Positions 29,028 to 38,820 of a stretch of DNA of 64,000 nucleotides are shown one piece after another (within the stretch, counting starts at the first letter, position 1; every line of letters begins with the position of its first letter). Position numbers and translations under genes: made by a program. The stretch lies in assembly GCA_964460845.1 (NCBI GenBank), contig CAYWRZ010000003.1, positions 124,001 through 188,000 of the forward strand. Reading direction: 5' to 3'. Below the pieces are notes generated by a model. That model saw nothing but the letters and a program-made list of their open reading frames with translations. It was not told where the DNA came from and ran no database searches. This DNA comes from CAYWRZ01 sp964460845. GTDB taxonomy: Bacteria; Bacteroidota; Bacteroidia; Flavobacteriales_D; UBA2798.

Positions 29028-32000
29028 TTAATTCAGTTTTTCAAAAATAATCAAATATTTAGTACCCCCCCGGGAATCGAGTTCGATTTTTCCATCGAGC
29101 TGCTCGACCAGTGTAAGCACCAGTTGGAGGCCCAGGGTTTCGGTGCTGGTGTAGTCAAAGCCCTCGGGCAACCCCTTACCGTCGTCTTCAACCTTTAGGT
29201 GTATATGGTTGTTTTCTTCACGAAGACCGATATAGATAGTGCCTTCCTGATCTTCATTGAAAGCGTATTTCAGCGCATTCGACACCAGCTCGTTAATGAT
29301 AAGCCCACAGGGAATGGCCTGGTCGAGGTTCAGATCGAGCTCGCCTACATTAAACTTGAGCTCAATTAAATTGCTGAATACCTGATATGAATGTACTAAA
29401 TTTTTGGAGAGGTTAACGATGTATTCCGAAAAATTGATCGAGGAGAAGTTTTTGGTCTGGTAAAGGCTTTCGTGGATAAACGACATGGATTTAATGCGGT
29501 TCTGACTTTCGCGTAGAATTTGCAGGGTACTCTCTTCTTTCACATAAGACGATTGCAAATTAAGAATGGAAGAAATCACCTGAAGGTTGTTTTTTACGCG
29601 GTGATGCACTTCTTTGAGCAGCACTTCCTTTTCTTTGAGCGAAGCCAGCAGATTCTCGTCGGCCTGTTTTTTCTCTGTAATATCGCGGATAATGACCAGC
29701 ACTTCGTGCTCGTTGATTTTGGCATAACGCGCTTCAAAAAAACCGGGATAACCGTTAAGCTCCATTTTATACTCAAACTGCACCACCCTGTTGGTTTCGA
29801 GCGAGGTTCGGATATTGGATAAAAAGCGTTCGCCCAATCCGTTTTCGGTGAAATGATCGGTTATCTTCTTGCCCACGAATTGCGAAGGCGGGATAACCAG
29901 TTCGTGATCGTGCTTGTAAAAAACTTCCTGGTACACGCCCTCTTTGCTCATTCTGAAAATAAGGTCGGGCAGGGCATTGATCATGGCCTTGTTGCGCTCT
30001 TCGTTTTTACGCAAATCGTACTGGGTCTGCTTTTTGTCGGTTACATCGTGCGATACGCAGGATATTTCATCTATCTCGCCCGTTTCGAGCAAAATGGGAT
30101 TGAGGTAGGTTTCGAACCACAGCCAGTTACCTCGCGGAGAAGTAAGCGGACCGTCGAGTTCCTGCGGAATGCCCTGAAAAGCACGCGCATATTTTTCCCG
30201 AAGGGGTTCAAAACTTTCTTCTTCAATAAAGCGTCGGAGCCCGTCGAGGAAATTCATTCCGGTATGCACCTCTATGCCGAAATCGCGGCGAATAATTTCG
30301 GCAAAGTTGCGGTTAAAAGAGGTGATGCAATACGCGCGGTTAAGCGTCCAAATCAGCATATTCGAAGTGTTATCGAATATGGAATTTATTTTGGCATTTT
30401 GCTCGCGTACGATTTTCTCGGCTTCGATGATTTCGGTAATATCGCGCGACACGCCCATAGAACCAATTACTTCGCCCTGGTTATTGCGGATAAGCGAAGC
30501 GGAAATATACGAGGTAAAGGCTTCTCCGTTAGAGCGTCGGTTGATGATTTCGCCTGAGAAGGTGCCGTTTTGTGAAAGGTGTTGATTTATCTTCTCAAAT
30601 TCGGCTTCGTCGGCATAAAGAATACGCGGATGCTTACCGATAAGCTCTTCGCGGGTATATCCGAAAGTGACCAGTGCGGCAGGGTTCACCTCATTGATGG
30701 CATTGTGAATATCACTGGCCATAATCATGTCGATAGAACTACCGATAATGTTTTGCAGGTATTGCTGTATTTCGACCAGCTTGACCTGGGTACGTTTGTG
30801 TTCGGTTATTTCGGAGGCCAATTGTTTGTTGGCCTGTTCGGCTATTTCGGCACGTAGCTTTTCTTTTTGAAGCTGCAGCTCGGTCGATACATCCTTAATG
30901 GTGGTCTGAATAGCCGTTTGTCCTTCGTAAATAATAAGCTGCGATTTGGTTTCTATATCGAGCACTTCGCCTGCCGAGTTGTAAATACGGATTCGGATAA
31001 AAGGCACTTCTTCGCCCTGAAGCAGCTTTTGGCGGCGTTCGTAAGCTTCGGAAATGTATTCGGGAAGAATAAACTGATACAGCGAAAATTTGCCGGGTTC
31101 AAACTCGTTGCGATCTATACCGACAATTTCGAAAGTAGAGTGGTTGGCATAAAAGACTTTTCCTTCGTTGTGAATAAAAATACCGTAAGGTGAACCTTCG
31201 ACCAACTGTTCATAAGCCCTTTTACTGTTGATAATGGCTTCTTCGTGCTTTTTGCGTTCGGTAATTTCATAGACCACCAGCACCCCGAGCATTCGGGAGC
31301 TGGAAGGAATAACACTGACTTTAGATTCGAACCAGCTTATTTCCCCCTCGTTAGAAACCGTGCGTATCTCAATAATTTCTTCGCTCCGGTTGTGCAACTG
31401 TTGCTGTACCAGGTTGCGATCTTCCTCTACCACAAAATCGTTGATGTGTCTGCCGGTAATTTCTCTGTTGGACGCATAGCCGTGAAGCAAAGCAAACTGG
31501 TCGTTGGAGTCGATAATACGCCCCTCTTCTTCAAAAAATATAATTCCTTCGATGGTAGAGGCCGCCAGCAGCATAAACCGTTTTTCGCTTTCGCGCATGG
31601 CGGTTTCGGCTTTCATACGGTCGGTAATATCGATAAGCGTACCGAGCAGAATATCGGTTTCGAGATCGTTATCGGTAATGAGCGACACATTGATAAGTGC
31701 CCACAGGGCCGAACCGTCTTTTCGGCGGTGCAGTATTTCATAATTGCTCAGCTCTTTACGCGCCCTGAGGTGTGAAATATAGGTTTCCCGTTCGTGATCA
31801 GAGAAATAAAGATCGTGTGAGCGCTGGCTCATCATTTCTTCTTTCGAGCTATACCCGAATATGTGCACAAAAGCATCGTTACAATCGAGAATAGAGCCTG
31901 CCATAGTGGTTCGAAAAACCCCTGCCAGGTTGCGTTCGAAGAGCATGCGGTAACTTTCTTCCGATTTGAGGAGGGCGTCTTCGTAGCGTATTTTTTCGGA

Positions 32001-33725
32001 CACATCGCGCACCACGCCGAAAATTCTATAAATACGACCCTGTGCATTGAACTGCGGAAACATCGTTTCTTCGAGCCATACATACTCGTTTTTTTTCCGC
32101 GACCAAAAGCGATAAGTAAAGGAAACGGATTTTTTCTGTTGCCGAATCCGATCGAAGTTTTTGGCAATTTGCGGCAGATCGTCGGGGTGGATGTAACGGT
32201 TTAGCTCTCCCGTTTTAATTTCCTGAATATATTGTTCGCGCGAAATACCGGTAATGTCTGTAATCTGCGGCCCTAAAAACACAAATTCCTTTTGCCCGTT
32301 TTCATCCACATCGAGGCTATATACCAATGAGTTGATGTTGTTAATAACCATTGTCAGGTTATTGCGGGCACGTTCGGTTTCGAGCTGGGCATTTTTCTGC
32401 TCGGTAATGTCGAATACGGTTCCTTCTATCTGATAGTGTTCCTGTTTATTTCCGGCGATAAGCGACACATTTTCAAGCAACCATATCTGTTTACCCGAAC
32501 GAAGCGTAAGATGACTTTCGTGGTTTCGAATGTTTATTTTCTCACGCAACATGGCCACAAAACGATTTTCATCGCTTGAATGCCGGTATAATTGATTTAC
32601 AGGTAAGCCTATAATTTCTTCTTTCGACTGAAATCCCAAAATATGTGCAAAAGCCTGGTTACAATCGACCAAACGATGGCGGGAATCGACACGATAGAAC
32701 CCGGCCAGGTTACGCTCTATCATGTGGCGATAACGTGCTTCCGAATCGCGCAGGGCTTTTTCACCTTCTATGCGTGCGGTCACATTGTTAGATATACCGA
32801 TATTGGCTATATGCCGACCCTTATCATCGAGCCGGGGAAATACTTTTTCTTCTATCCAGATGTAGTTGGTTTGTTCTTCGTCGCGCAAAAATCGAAATAC
32901 AATGCTGACCGGTTTTTTTTCTTCATTCAGCACACGAGATTGTTCTATTACATCGGGTAAATCGTCGGGGTGAATGCGATCGAGAAGGCGACCCGATTTG
33001 ACTTCGGTAATGTACTCATCGACCGTCATTCCGGTCAGGTTTTCTATTTTACCCGATACATAGCGTATATGTCGGTTGCCGCGCTCATCGATAGCTACAT
33101 TGTAAACCGTATTGTCTATAGAATCGAGAACAGTAAGCAATCGGTCGCGTCCTGCACGAAGATCGGCGCGGCTTTCGTTGAGCTTACGCAGCAGCACAAA
33201 ACGGCTATAATGAATAATAAGGCAAACGATAGAGATAATGAGCACTATAATAAATATGTGCCAGGGATCTATATTCCCTTCGGTTTTGTAAAAAGCACCT
33301 GCTCCGATAAGCAAAAGCATAGATACTCCATAAAAAAACACATAACGGTGATCCTGAATACCAATTGAAATGGCACAAAAAGCCAATAAAAATCCTATGA
33401 AATCGCTTATCTGATAATCGCTCTGAAAAAGAGACATATAAGCGTACATGGTTGCAAAATAGCAAAAGGTAAAAAACAGGTTACGAAGGTTATTTTTTAC
33501 CCATTCATTTAAAAAAGAAAGTGTAAATATTCCTGAAAAAAACAAGGGGAAAAATATATCCAGCCATAAATAGCGTGTTTCCCTGTTTTGAATGACACCA
33601 AAAAGAATAACAGGCGCAAGAAGTGCGGATATTAAAAAATAAATGCGGTAAAGCCGGTACTGGGCTTCGTAATCGAATCCAAATTCATCGCGTATAAACT
33701 GTCTAAAGCGGCGCCGGGGTTTCAT
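29028..33725 (-). CDS. multi-PAS membrane sensor histidine kinase (HisKA_2 type)
   Basis: 1565-residue hybrid of membrane and cytoplasmic sensor modules. Residues 1-185 hold about six membrane helices. Nine PAS-type domains follow (starting near 190, 320, 450, 575, 700, 825, 985, 1105 and 1230). Then come a HisKA_2 dimerisation segment with LLKEVHHRVKNNLQVISSIL (phosphorylated His near residue 1373) and a HATPase domain (PCGLIINELVSNALKYAF; VEDDGKGLPEG). It overlaps the upstream MORN gene by 4 nt (ATGA) and the regulator follows 12 nt later, so the three form one operon. PAS1-PAS2 and PAS3-PAS4 look like a duplicated pair. The signal sensed is unknown. Confidence 0.93.
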   Translation of the reverse strand: MKPRRRFRQFIRDEFGFDYEAQYRLYRIYFLISALLAPVILFGVIQNRETRYLWLDIFFPLFFSGIFTLSFLNEWVKNNLRNLFFTFCYFATMYAYMSLFQSDYQISDFIGFLLAFCAISIGIQDHRYVFFYGVSMLLLIGAGAFYKTEGNIDPWHIFIIVLIISIVCLIIHYSRFVLLRKLNESRADLRAGRDRLLTVLDSIDNTVYNVAIDERGNRHIRYVSGKIENLTGMTVDEYITEVKSGRLLDRIHPDDLPDVIEQSRVLNEEKKPVSIVFRFLRDEEQTNYIWIEEKVFPRLDDKGRHIANIGISNNVTARIEGEKALRDSEARYRHMIERNLAGFYRVDSRHRLVDCNQAFAHILGFQSKEEIIGLPVNQLYRHSSDENRFVAMLREKINIRNHESHLTLRSGKQIWLLENVSLIAGNKQEHYQIEGTVFDITEQKNAQLETERARNNLTMVINNINSLVYSLDVDENGQKEFVFLGPQITDITGISREQYIQEIKTGELNRYIHPDDLPQIAKNFDRIRQQKKSVSFTYRFWSRKKNEYVWLEETMFPQFNAQGRIYRIFGVVRDVSEKIRYEDALLKSEESYRMLFERNLAGVFRTTMAGSILDCNDAFVHIFGYSSKEEMMSQRSHDLYFSDHERETYISHLRARKELSNYEILHRRKDGSALWALINVSLITDNDLETDILLGTLIDITDRMKAETAMRESEKRFMLLAASTIEGIIFFEEEGRIIDSNDQFALLHGYASNREITGRHINDFVVEEDRNLVQQQLHNRSEEIIEIRTVSNEGEISWFESKVSVIPSSSRMLGVLVVYEITERKKHEEAIINSKRAYEQLVEGSPYGIFIHNEGKVFYANHSTFEIVGIDRNEFEPGKFSLYQFILPEYISEAYERRQKLLQGEEVPFIRIRIYNSAGEVLDIETKSQLIIYEGQTAIQTTIKDVSTELQLQKEKLRAEIAEQANKQLASEITEHKRTQVKLVEIQQYLQNIIGSSIDMIMASDIHNAINEVNPAALVTFGYTREELIGKHPRILYADEAEFEKINQHLSQNGTFSGEIINRRSNGEAFTSYISASLIRNNQGEVIGSMGVSRDITEIIEAEKIVREQNAKINSIFDNTSNMLIWTLNRAYCITSFNRNFAEIIRRDFGIEVHTGMNFLDGLRRFIEEESFEPLREKYARAFQGIPQELDGPLTSPRGNWLWFETYLNPILLETGEIDEISCVSHDVTDKKQTQYDLRKNEERNKAMINALPDLIFRMSKEGVYQEVFYKHDHELVIPPSQFVGKKITDHFTENGLGERFLSNIRTSLETNRVVQFEYKMELNGYPGFFEARYAKINEHEVLVIIRDITEKKQADENLLASLKEKEVLLKEVHHRVKNNLQVISSILNLQSSYVKEESTLQILRESQNRIKSMSFIHESLYQTKNFSSINFSEYIVNLSKNLVHSYQVFSNLIELKFNVGELDLNLDQAIPCGLIINELVSNALKYAFNEDQEGTIYIGLREENNHIHLKVEDDGKGLPEGFDYTSTETLGLQLVLTLVEQLDGKIELDSRGGTKYLIIFEKLN

Positions 33726-35293
33726 TGGTCAACCGCATTGATCTTATGCGGCTCCATAGTTTCTTTCACTTTTACCCCATCGAACCGGGTAGCTACGCCT
33801 CTTTTGTACTCTACCGTAAGCCTCACATTTCCCTGTTCGTCATAATTTTTCCAAAGTCCTTCTTTCAATCCCTGCTTGTAGCGGCCTTCAAGCCTTATTT
33901 TTCCGTTGTAATAGTAATAACGGTGTCGGCCTTCGGCTAATCCGTTGACATATTTACCTTCAAAAGCCTTCTTTTCATTGTCGTAAATATAGACCCATTC
34001 GCCGTCACGTTCGCCATCGCGGTACTTGCCTTTTTCGATATGGTCACCTACGTGATAAAACCATTCTCCATCGCGGTATCCGTCTATATAATCGCCTTTT
34101 GCCAATACATTACCCAGGGAATCATATTCTATCACCGTGCCTTCTTCTTTGCCGTAACGGTAAGTTTCGTCACGCTGCAATTGTCCGTTGGCGTAAGTCC
34201 ACAACCATAATCCATGGGGCTTGCCTTTTACGTATTTTCCTTTTTGCTCTATTTTGGAATTGGGATGGTAAAACTTCCATTCATCCACTCTTAATCCTTC
34301 TTCATAACGGCCTTCGGCACGGAGCGTACCATCGGGATAATACAGTTTCCAATCGCCTTGATAATTACCCATTTCATCGACTATACCTTCAGAAAGCAAC
34401 AGATCTCTCCGATAAATATAAGACTGCACCAACGCACCCGAATCGGAGTATTCACGAAAAATTCCGTTTTTCTTACCGTCTGTATAACCGCCTATAAAAT
34501 GTGGCCTTCCGTTCGGATGATACGTGGTTCGTATATCGATAAACACAATTTCTTCGGCTTCTTCCTGCTTTTCACCCTCTTCGTACTTTTCGAGCACTTT
34601 CAGGTTGCCGCGCGTATCGTATTCCTTGAAATAGCCGGTTTGTATGCCTCCACTATATTCTGCTTCACTTTTTATTTTACCGTTGGGATAAAATTCCAGC
34701 CATTTTCCGGTTTTACGACCCTCTTCGTCCAGCCGGTTAACCCTTCGCTGATTGATAAGATTGCCCTGGTGATACTCTTCGAGGGTAATAATATTACCGG
34801 TAGAATCGAACTCTTTTACTTCACCCTGCAAGCCGTTCGAAACGTAATTTTCCTGACGTTTTAGCTTTCCATCGGGATAAAAAAACAGCACCGGACCTTC
34901 TTTTACATTGTCCGCATAATGCGTTTCACTAATCAATACACCTTCATTGTAAATTCTGGATACCCCGTTCTTCTTGCCTTCGCGATAGGTGATTTCGCTG
35001 TTTAGCTGACCTTTTTCGTCGTAAAATTTCCAGAGGCTGTCGAGCTGGAAGTCGCGGCGATTCCCTTCTGTTTTGAGGTTACCGTTTTCATAATACGTTT
35101 TCCAGTAGCCGTCGGGCTTGCCTTCCCGCATGGGGCCTTCGCTGGCCTTTTGGCCGCCGGAGTAATAAAACACATTATATCCATCGGAGTTGACTTGAGG
35201 TTGTGCATAAAGCACGGATGAAAGTACTGCAAATACGGCACACCACAATCCTTTTCTTACATTATCTTTTCCCAATCTTATATAATTATTCAT
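33722..35293 (-). CDS. exported MORN_2-repeat protein
   Basis: 523 residues with an N-terminal signal-type segment (about 14-31, ending VLYAQ). The rest is a long run of MORN_2/YwqK-like repeats of about 22-24 residues with the pattern G..dG.W..Y...G.l..e..Y.....G (for example GKPDGYWKTYYENGNLKTEG). I count roughly 18-20 repeats. Such repeats form extended beta-hairpin solenoids and often mediate protein or lipid contact. It is the first gene of the operon with the kinase and response regulator. Confidence 0.85.
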   Translation of the reverse strand: MNNYIRLGKDNVRKGLWCAVFAVLSSVLYAQPQVNSDGYNVFYYSGGQKASEGPMREGKPDGYWKTYYENGNLKTEGNRRDFQLDSLWKFYDEKGQLNSEITYREGKKNGVSRIYNEGVLISETHYADNVKEGPVLFFYPDGKLKRQENYVSNGLQGEVKEFDSTGNIITLEEYHQGNLINQRRVNRLDEEGRKTGKWLEFYPNGKIKSEAEYSGGIQTGYFKEYDTRGNLKVLEKYEEGEKQEEAEEIVFIDIRTTYHPNGRPHFIGGYTDGKKNGIFREYSDSGALVQSYIYRRDLLLSEGIVDEMGNYQGDWKLYYPDGTLRAEGRYEEGLRVDEWKFYHPNSKIEQKGKYVKGKPHGLWLWTYANGQLQRDETYRYGKEEGTVIEYDSLGNVLAKGDYIDGYRDGEWFYHVGDHIEKGKYRDGERDGEWVYIYDNEKKAFEGKYVNGLAEGRHRYYYYNGKIRLEGRYKQGLKEGLWKNYDEQGNVRLTVEYKRGVATRFDGVKVKETMEPHKINAVDQ

Positions 35294-35690
35294 CTTTTAT
35301 TTTTAATGTAATTCTTTAATAGGGTGTTAACTCTGTGTACAACTCTTTTCAAAGCAGTTTGAAAATATGAATTATCACATCTTTTCCATAGTTTTTCAGC
35401 GTCTAAATTTTTGATTTTTAACACTGTTCTCAGTTATTCACATTCTCTTGAAAAACATAATCAGTGAAAAATAGCTACTTTTAAATTTACAAAAATGTTC
35501 ATTGAGATGTTTGTCGGATATGAAGAATGAATGTAATCTTCATTTCGCGGTTTGTGTTTAATTTTTATTACGCGGAACAAGTCTTTGTTTCCAAATTCCG
35601 TTTTAACTAAATATGAACCGTAATTTAAGCCGATGAACATTTCTTTGCTCAAAAATTTATTTGTTTTTTCATCTTCAAAACGATGTACTT
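35294..35690. other. AT-rich divergent intergenic region with DnaA-box-like words
   Basis: About 400 bp between the MORN operon (minus) and rpiB (plus). It is visibly richer in A and T than its flanks. It contains one exact DnaA-type box, TTATTCACA (35434-35442). Near-matches lie at 35334-35342 (TGTGTACAA, minus), 35382-35390 (TTTTCCATA) and 35553-35561 (TGTGTTTAA, minus). A 63-codon minus frame inside has no family resemblance. It must carry the promoters for both flanking genes; none matches the consensus cleanly. Confidence 0.5.
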
Positions 35691-36125
35691 ATGAAAAAAA
35701 TTGCTATCGGATGTGACCACGCGGGCTACATTACGAAAGAAGCTTTGGTAAAACATCTGCGCGACCATGGTTTTGAAGTGGACGACAAAGGTACGTATAA
35801 CGAAGAAAGTGTCGATTACCCCGATTTTGCCCACCTTGTATCCAAAGAAGTAGAAGAAAATGAGGAAGTAAGAGGCATTTTGCTCTGCGGAAGCGGAAAT
35901 GGCATCACTATTGCCGCTAATAAACACGCTGGTATAAGAGCGGCACTTTGCTGGACAGAAGAAATAGCCATACTGGCCCGACAGCATAACAATGCTAATG
36001 TATTGTCTTTACCTGCTCGTTTTATAAGTATAGAAGATGCGCTGAAAATTACGGATGTTTTCCTTTCGACCGAATTTGAAGGCGGGCGTCACCAACGCAG
36101 AATAGATAAAATACCCCTTTGCTGA
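35691..36125 (+). CDS. rpiB: ribose-5-phosphate isomerase B
   Basis: 144-residue sugar-phosphate isomerase (RpiB/LacAB family), interconverting ribose-5-phosphate and ribulose-5-phosphate. Signatures: MKKIAIGCDHAGY, SVDYPDFAH, and the catalytic ILLCGSGNGITIAANK with its Cys, plus RHNN-type segment ARQHNNANVLSLPAR. The ATG at 35691 gives the canonical N-terminus. Its TGA overlaps the ATG of the peptidase gene (TGATG). Confidence 0.95.
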   Translation: MKKIAIGCDHAGYITKEALVKHLRDHGFEVDDKGTYNEESVDYPDFAHLVSKEVEENEEVRGILLCGSGNGITIAANKHAGIRAALCWTEEIAILARQHNNANVLSLPARFISIEDALKITDVFLSTEFEGGRHQRRIDKIPLC

Positions 36126-37747
36126 TGAAACAACTGAGTAGTGCTTTTTTGTTCATTTTTCTGTGTATAACCTGTGTATATTCACAGAAAAACACTGATT
36201 CTCTTTCAGTTAAAGAAAGAGTAGATATTCACCATTCGCAATTAGCTTTACCCGAAGCAGTAGCTTACGGCGATCTTATTCAGCAGGAATTTCTTTCCAA
36301 ACACCTTCATGTGTTAGCGTCGGACGAGTTTGAGGGTCGCGAAACCGGAAAAGAAGGACAGAAAAAAGCCGCGGCTTACCTGGCCGATTATTTTCAATCT
36401 ATCGGGATAGCTCCTTTGAATGGATCCTATTATCAGACTTTTGAACTGGCCGAGCAGATACCCGGAGGTACACTTTCGATACACGATAAGCAGTTTCAGT
36501 TCTTTGAAGACTTCTATTATTTCCAGGGTTTTGCCGATACTCTTATCCAAACTTCGGAAGTGCTTTTTTTAGGTTATGGAATTGAAGAGGAAAAGTATTC
36601 GGATTATAAAGAGGTCGATGTCAAAAACAAAGTAATACTTATTCTTTCGGGTGAACCGCTCGATAAAAAAGGCAATTCGTTACTTACCGGTAAATCGGAT
36701 CGTTCGGCCTGGAGCACCGACACGCGTAAAAAAACACAGCTTGCATACCGTAAAGGCGCCGCTGCGGTTTTGATACTGGATCAGAATTATCTTAAGCAAC
36801 GTGAACAGCTACACCATTATATTCAAAAACCGACTACCCGTTTGGTGATGGATATGAAGGGCGAAAAAGAACCCCAAACTCCGCGTCGTTTGCCTGCATT
36901 TTACATTAGTCCGCAAATGGGAGAAATGCTGTTAGGTAAAAAAGGAGAAGCAAAAGCGCTGGCTGAAAAAATTTCTAAAACTGGCAAACCTTTAAACAGA
37001 CAATTATCCGTAGCGCTCGAAATCAACATTCGTCGCGAAACCCATAAAATGACCGGCGAAAATGTGCTGGCCTATATAGAAGGTACCGATTTAAAAGACG
37101 AGCTGATAGTGATTACCGCACATTACGATCACCTCGGTAAAGAAGGGGATCTTATATACAACGGCGCCGACGATGACGGTACGGGTACCGTAGCGCTTAT
37201 GAACATTGCCTTGGCTTTCCGCAAAGCGGTCGAAGAAGGAAAAGGGCCGCGTCGCAGCATACTGATTATGCCTGTTTCGGGCGAAGAAAAGGGCTTGTTA
37301 GGCTCGTATTATTACAGTGAAAATCCGTTGTTTCCTCTTTCACAAACCATTACCAATCTGAATATCGATATGATTGGGCGTAACGATAAGCATTACGGTA
37401 GCAATAACGAATATGTCTATATCATCGGGTCCGATAAGCTAAGCAGCGATCTGCATGTTATCAGTGAGCAGGCCAATGCGTTGCACACCCGTCTCAAGCT
37501 CGATTACCGCTATAACGATCCTTCCGATCCCAATCGTTTTTATTACCGCTCTGATCATTACAATTTTGCGCGTAAAAACATTCCGGTAATCTTTTATTTC
37601 AGCGGTATTCACGAAGATTATCACAAACCGACCGACACCGTCGAAAAAATAGATTTCCCAAAAGTGGAGAAAATAACCCGGCTGATTTTCTTTACAGCTT
37701 GGGACTTAGCTAACCGGGAAAAGCGACCGGCTTTAGATTCCAAATAA
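36125..37747 (+). CDS. exported M28 family zinc peptidase with PA domain
   Basis: 540 residues. The ATG at 36125 overlaps the rpiB stop (TGATG) and is preferred over a TTG two codons upstream. The signal peptide ends near CVYSQ. A PA-type insert (about 120-270) precedes the M28 catalytic part. The zinc-ligand positions are seen in ITAHYDHLG (His), NGADDDGTGT (Asp), SGEEKGLLGS (Glu-Glu), NIDMIGR (Asp) and the late IHEDYHKPTDT (His). It is a predicted aminopeptidase that trims peptides in the periplasm or at the surface. Confidence 0.9.
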   Translation: MKQLSSAFLFIFLCITCVYSQKNTDSLSVKERVDIHHSQLALPEAVAYGDLIQQEFLSKHLHVLASDEFEGRETGKEGQKKAAAYLADYFQSIGIAPLNGSYYQTFELAEQIPGGTLSIHDKQFQFFEDFYYFQGFADTLIQTSEVLFLGYGIEEEKYSDYKEVDVKNKVILILSGEPLDKKGNSLLTGKSDRSAWSTDTRKKTQLAYRKGAAAVLILDQNYLKQREQLHHYIQKPTTRLVMDMKGEKEPQTPRRLPAFYISPQMGEMLLGKKGEAKALAEKISKTGKPLNRQLSVALEINIRRETHKMTGENVLAYIEGTDLKDELIVITAHYDHLGKEGDLIYNGADDDGTGTVALMNIALAFRKAVEEGKGPRRSILIMPVSGEEKGLLGSYYYSENPLFPLSQTITNLNIDMIGRNDKHYGSNNEYVYIIGSDKLSSDLHVISEQANALHTRLKLDYRYNDPSDPNRFYYRSDHYNFARKNIPVIFYFSGIHEDYHKPTDTVEKIDFPKVEKITRLIFFTAWDLANREKRPALDSK

Positions 37748-37770
37748 AACAGGATACATACAACCATAAA

Positions 37771-37795
37771 AAAATCCCGGTTTTGCCGGGATTTT
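37771..37795. terminator. bidirectional terminator
   Basis: AAAATCCCGG (37771-37780) pairs perfectly with CCGGGATTTT (37786-37795). T-rich on the plus side and A-rich on the left, it serves both the M28 gene and the convergent gene at 37823. Confidence 0.8.
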
Positions 37796-37822
37796 CTTTT
37801 GACAAAGCAGCAAGTAAGCGGC

Positions 37823-38185
37823 TTATCCGGCCGTTTCCATGTCAAATTTCAGGGTATTTTCCAGCAATGGAATGGGTTCTGTTACGGTCGATTCTTCTTC
37901 TTTCGCCACCGGGTTTGTTTTTTTCTGATTGTTTTTCAGCACGCTTGCCGAGGTGAAAGCGGGAAGTCCGTTGGGGTCTATCTTCAGTTCTTTCAGCGAC
38001 ATACCGAGGGCTACGGCGCTGGCCATATCGCGAATGACAAAACCCATGATAAAATCGTCGGAGCTGTTACCGGGAGTGACGATAAATTCGATCTTATTTT
38101 CGAGGCAATATTCGATAGCCAGCGAAATATGCTTACGTTTTACATTGGCGGTAAGCGTTTCTTCAGTGAATTTTTTGGTTTCCAT
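37823..38185 (-). CDS. small cytoplasmic protein of unknown function
   Basis: 120 residues from the ATG at 38185; a GTG five codons upstream is also possible. No signal or membrane segment. The N-terminal 75 residues look like one compact alpha/beta domain (ISLAIEYCLENKIEFIVTPG, GFVIRDMASAVALGMS). The tail is charged and probably disordered. I do not recognise the family. Confidence 0.6.
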   Translation of the reverse strand: METKKFTEETLTANVKRKHISLAIEYCLENKIEFIVTPGNSSDDFIMGFVIRDMASAVALGMSLKELKIDPNGLPAFTSASVLKNNQKKTNPVAKEEESTVTEPIPLLENTLKFDMETAG

Positions 38186-38287
38186 AAGCGCAGTTTTCAC
38201 CGTATAAAGATACGGCTGTAAGCCTTTTCAACGCGCGATTTTTTGATAAAAGCAGGATTTTGTTGGTAACTTCTCAGGTTATCGGCA

Positions 38288-38737
38288 TCATAAATTTTTG
38301 ATACCCAAATACAGCAGTATAGTGGGAGCGGTTACCGTAAAAAAGATAATCAATGTATTAATATCTATGCTTTTGGTGAGGGCTTTGGAATCGGAAAGAA
38401 AAGATTCCATCAGAATGAGCGTATCCTGAGGTGTAAAGGTAGCGTGAAGATCCACGAACCGGCCGCGTATTTCGTGCCCATTGGTATCTTTCAAAAAAAG
38501 CGCCTGTCGGTCGGTAGTGCGGTATTTATAGACCATTACGCGTTGGCCGGTAGAATCAAAACGGCGCAAATCATAAGGTTTTACACCCAGCACTTCATTT
38601 ACCTCTTCGTAGCTCATGCCCGGCTTCAGCAACATCACTTGTTCTACGCGGCTATACTTAGGCGCGCTGGTTATACAGGCGTGTAAGAACAGCATAAACA
38701 GGGCGGTAATAGAGAAAAACAGCGTCTTGTATCGCAT
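38288..38737 (-). CDS. lipoprotein with SmpA/OmlA-like segment and C-terminal membrane helix
   Basis: 149 residues. The signal ends in lipobox FLHAC (Cys21). The next part, VMLLKPGMSYEEVNEVLGVKPYDL, resembles the BamE/SmpA-type fold that begins with L..GMs..eV...lG. A hydrophobic C-terminal stretch (about 126-146) may cross the membrane. The combination of a lipid anchor and a C-terminal helix is unusual. Function unknown. Confidence 0.6.
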   Translation of the reverse strand: MRYKTLFFSITALFMLFLHACITSAPKYSRVEQVMLLKPGMSYEEVNEVLGVKPYDLRRFDSTGQRVMVYKYRTTDRQALFLKDTNGHEIRGRFVDLHATFTPQDTLILMESFLSDSKALTKSIDINTLIIFFTVTAPTILLYLGIKNL

Positions 38738-38820
38738 ATACTCAAATATACAAAAAGCGGGGTTTCCGATCGGTTTTTCTATTCCTTACCTTTACAGATA
38801 GAAGTAATTTTTAGAAGCAA

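Noticed and set aside
33722..35293. Toxin-antitoxin antitoxin (YwqK-like) reading of the MORN_2 protein
   Set aside because: The family label is historical; here the protein is exported, very long and in an operon with a two-component system, with no toxin gene.
35461..35652. 63-codon minus frame in the AT-rich intergenic region
   Set aside because: No ribosome site, no family resemblance, AT-driven composition; treated as non-coding.
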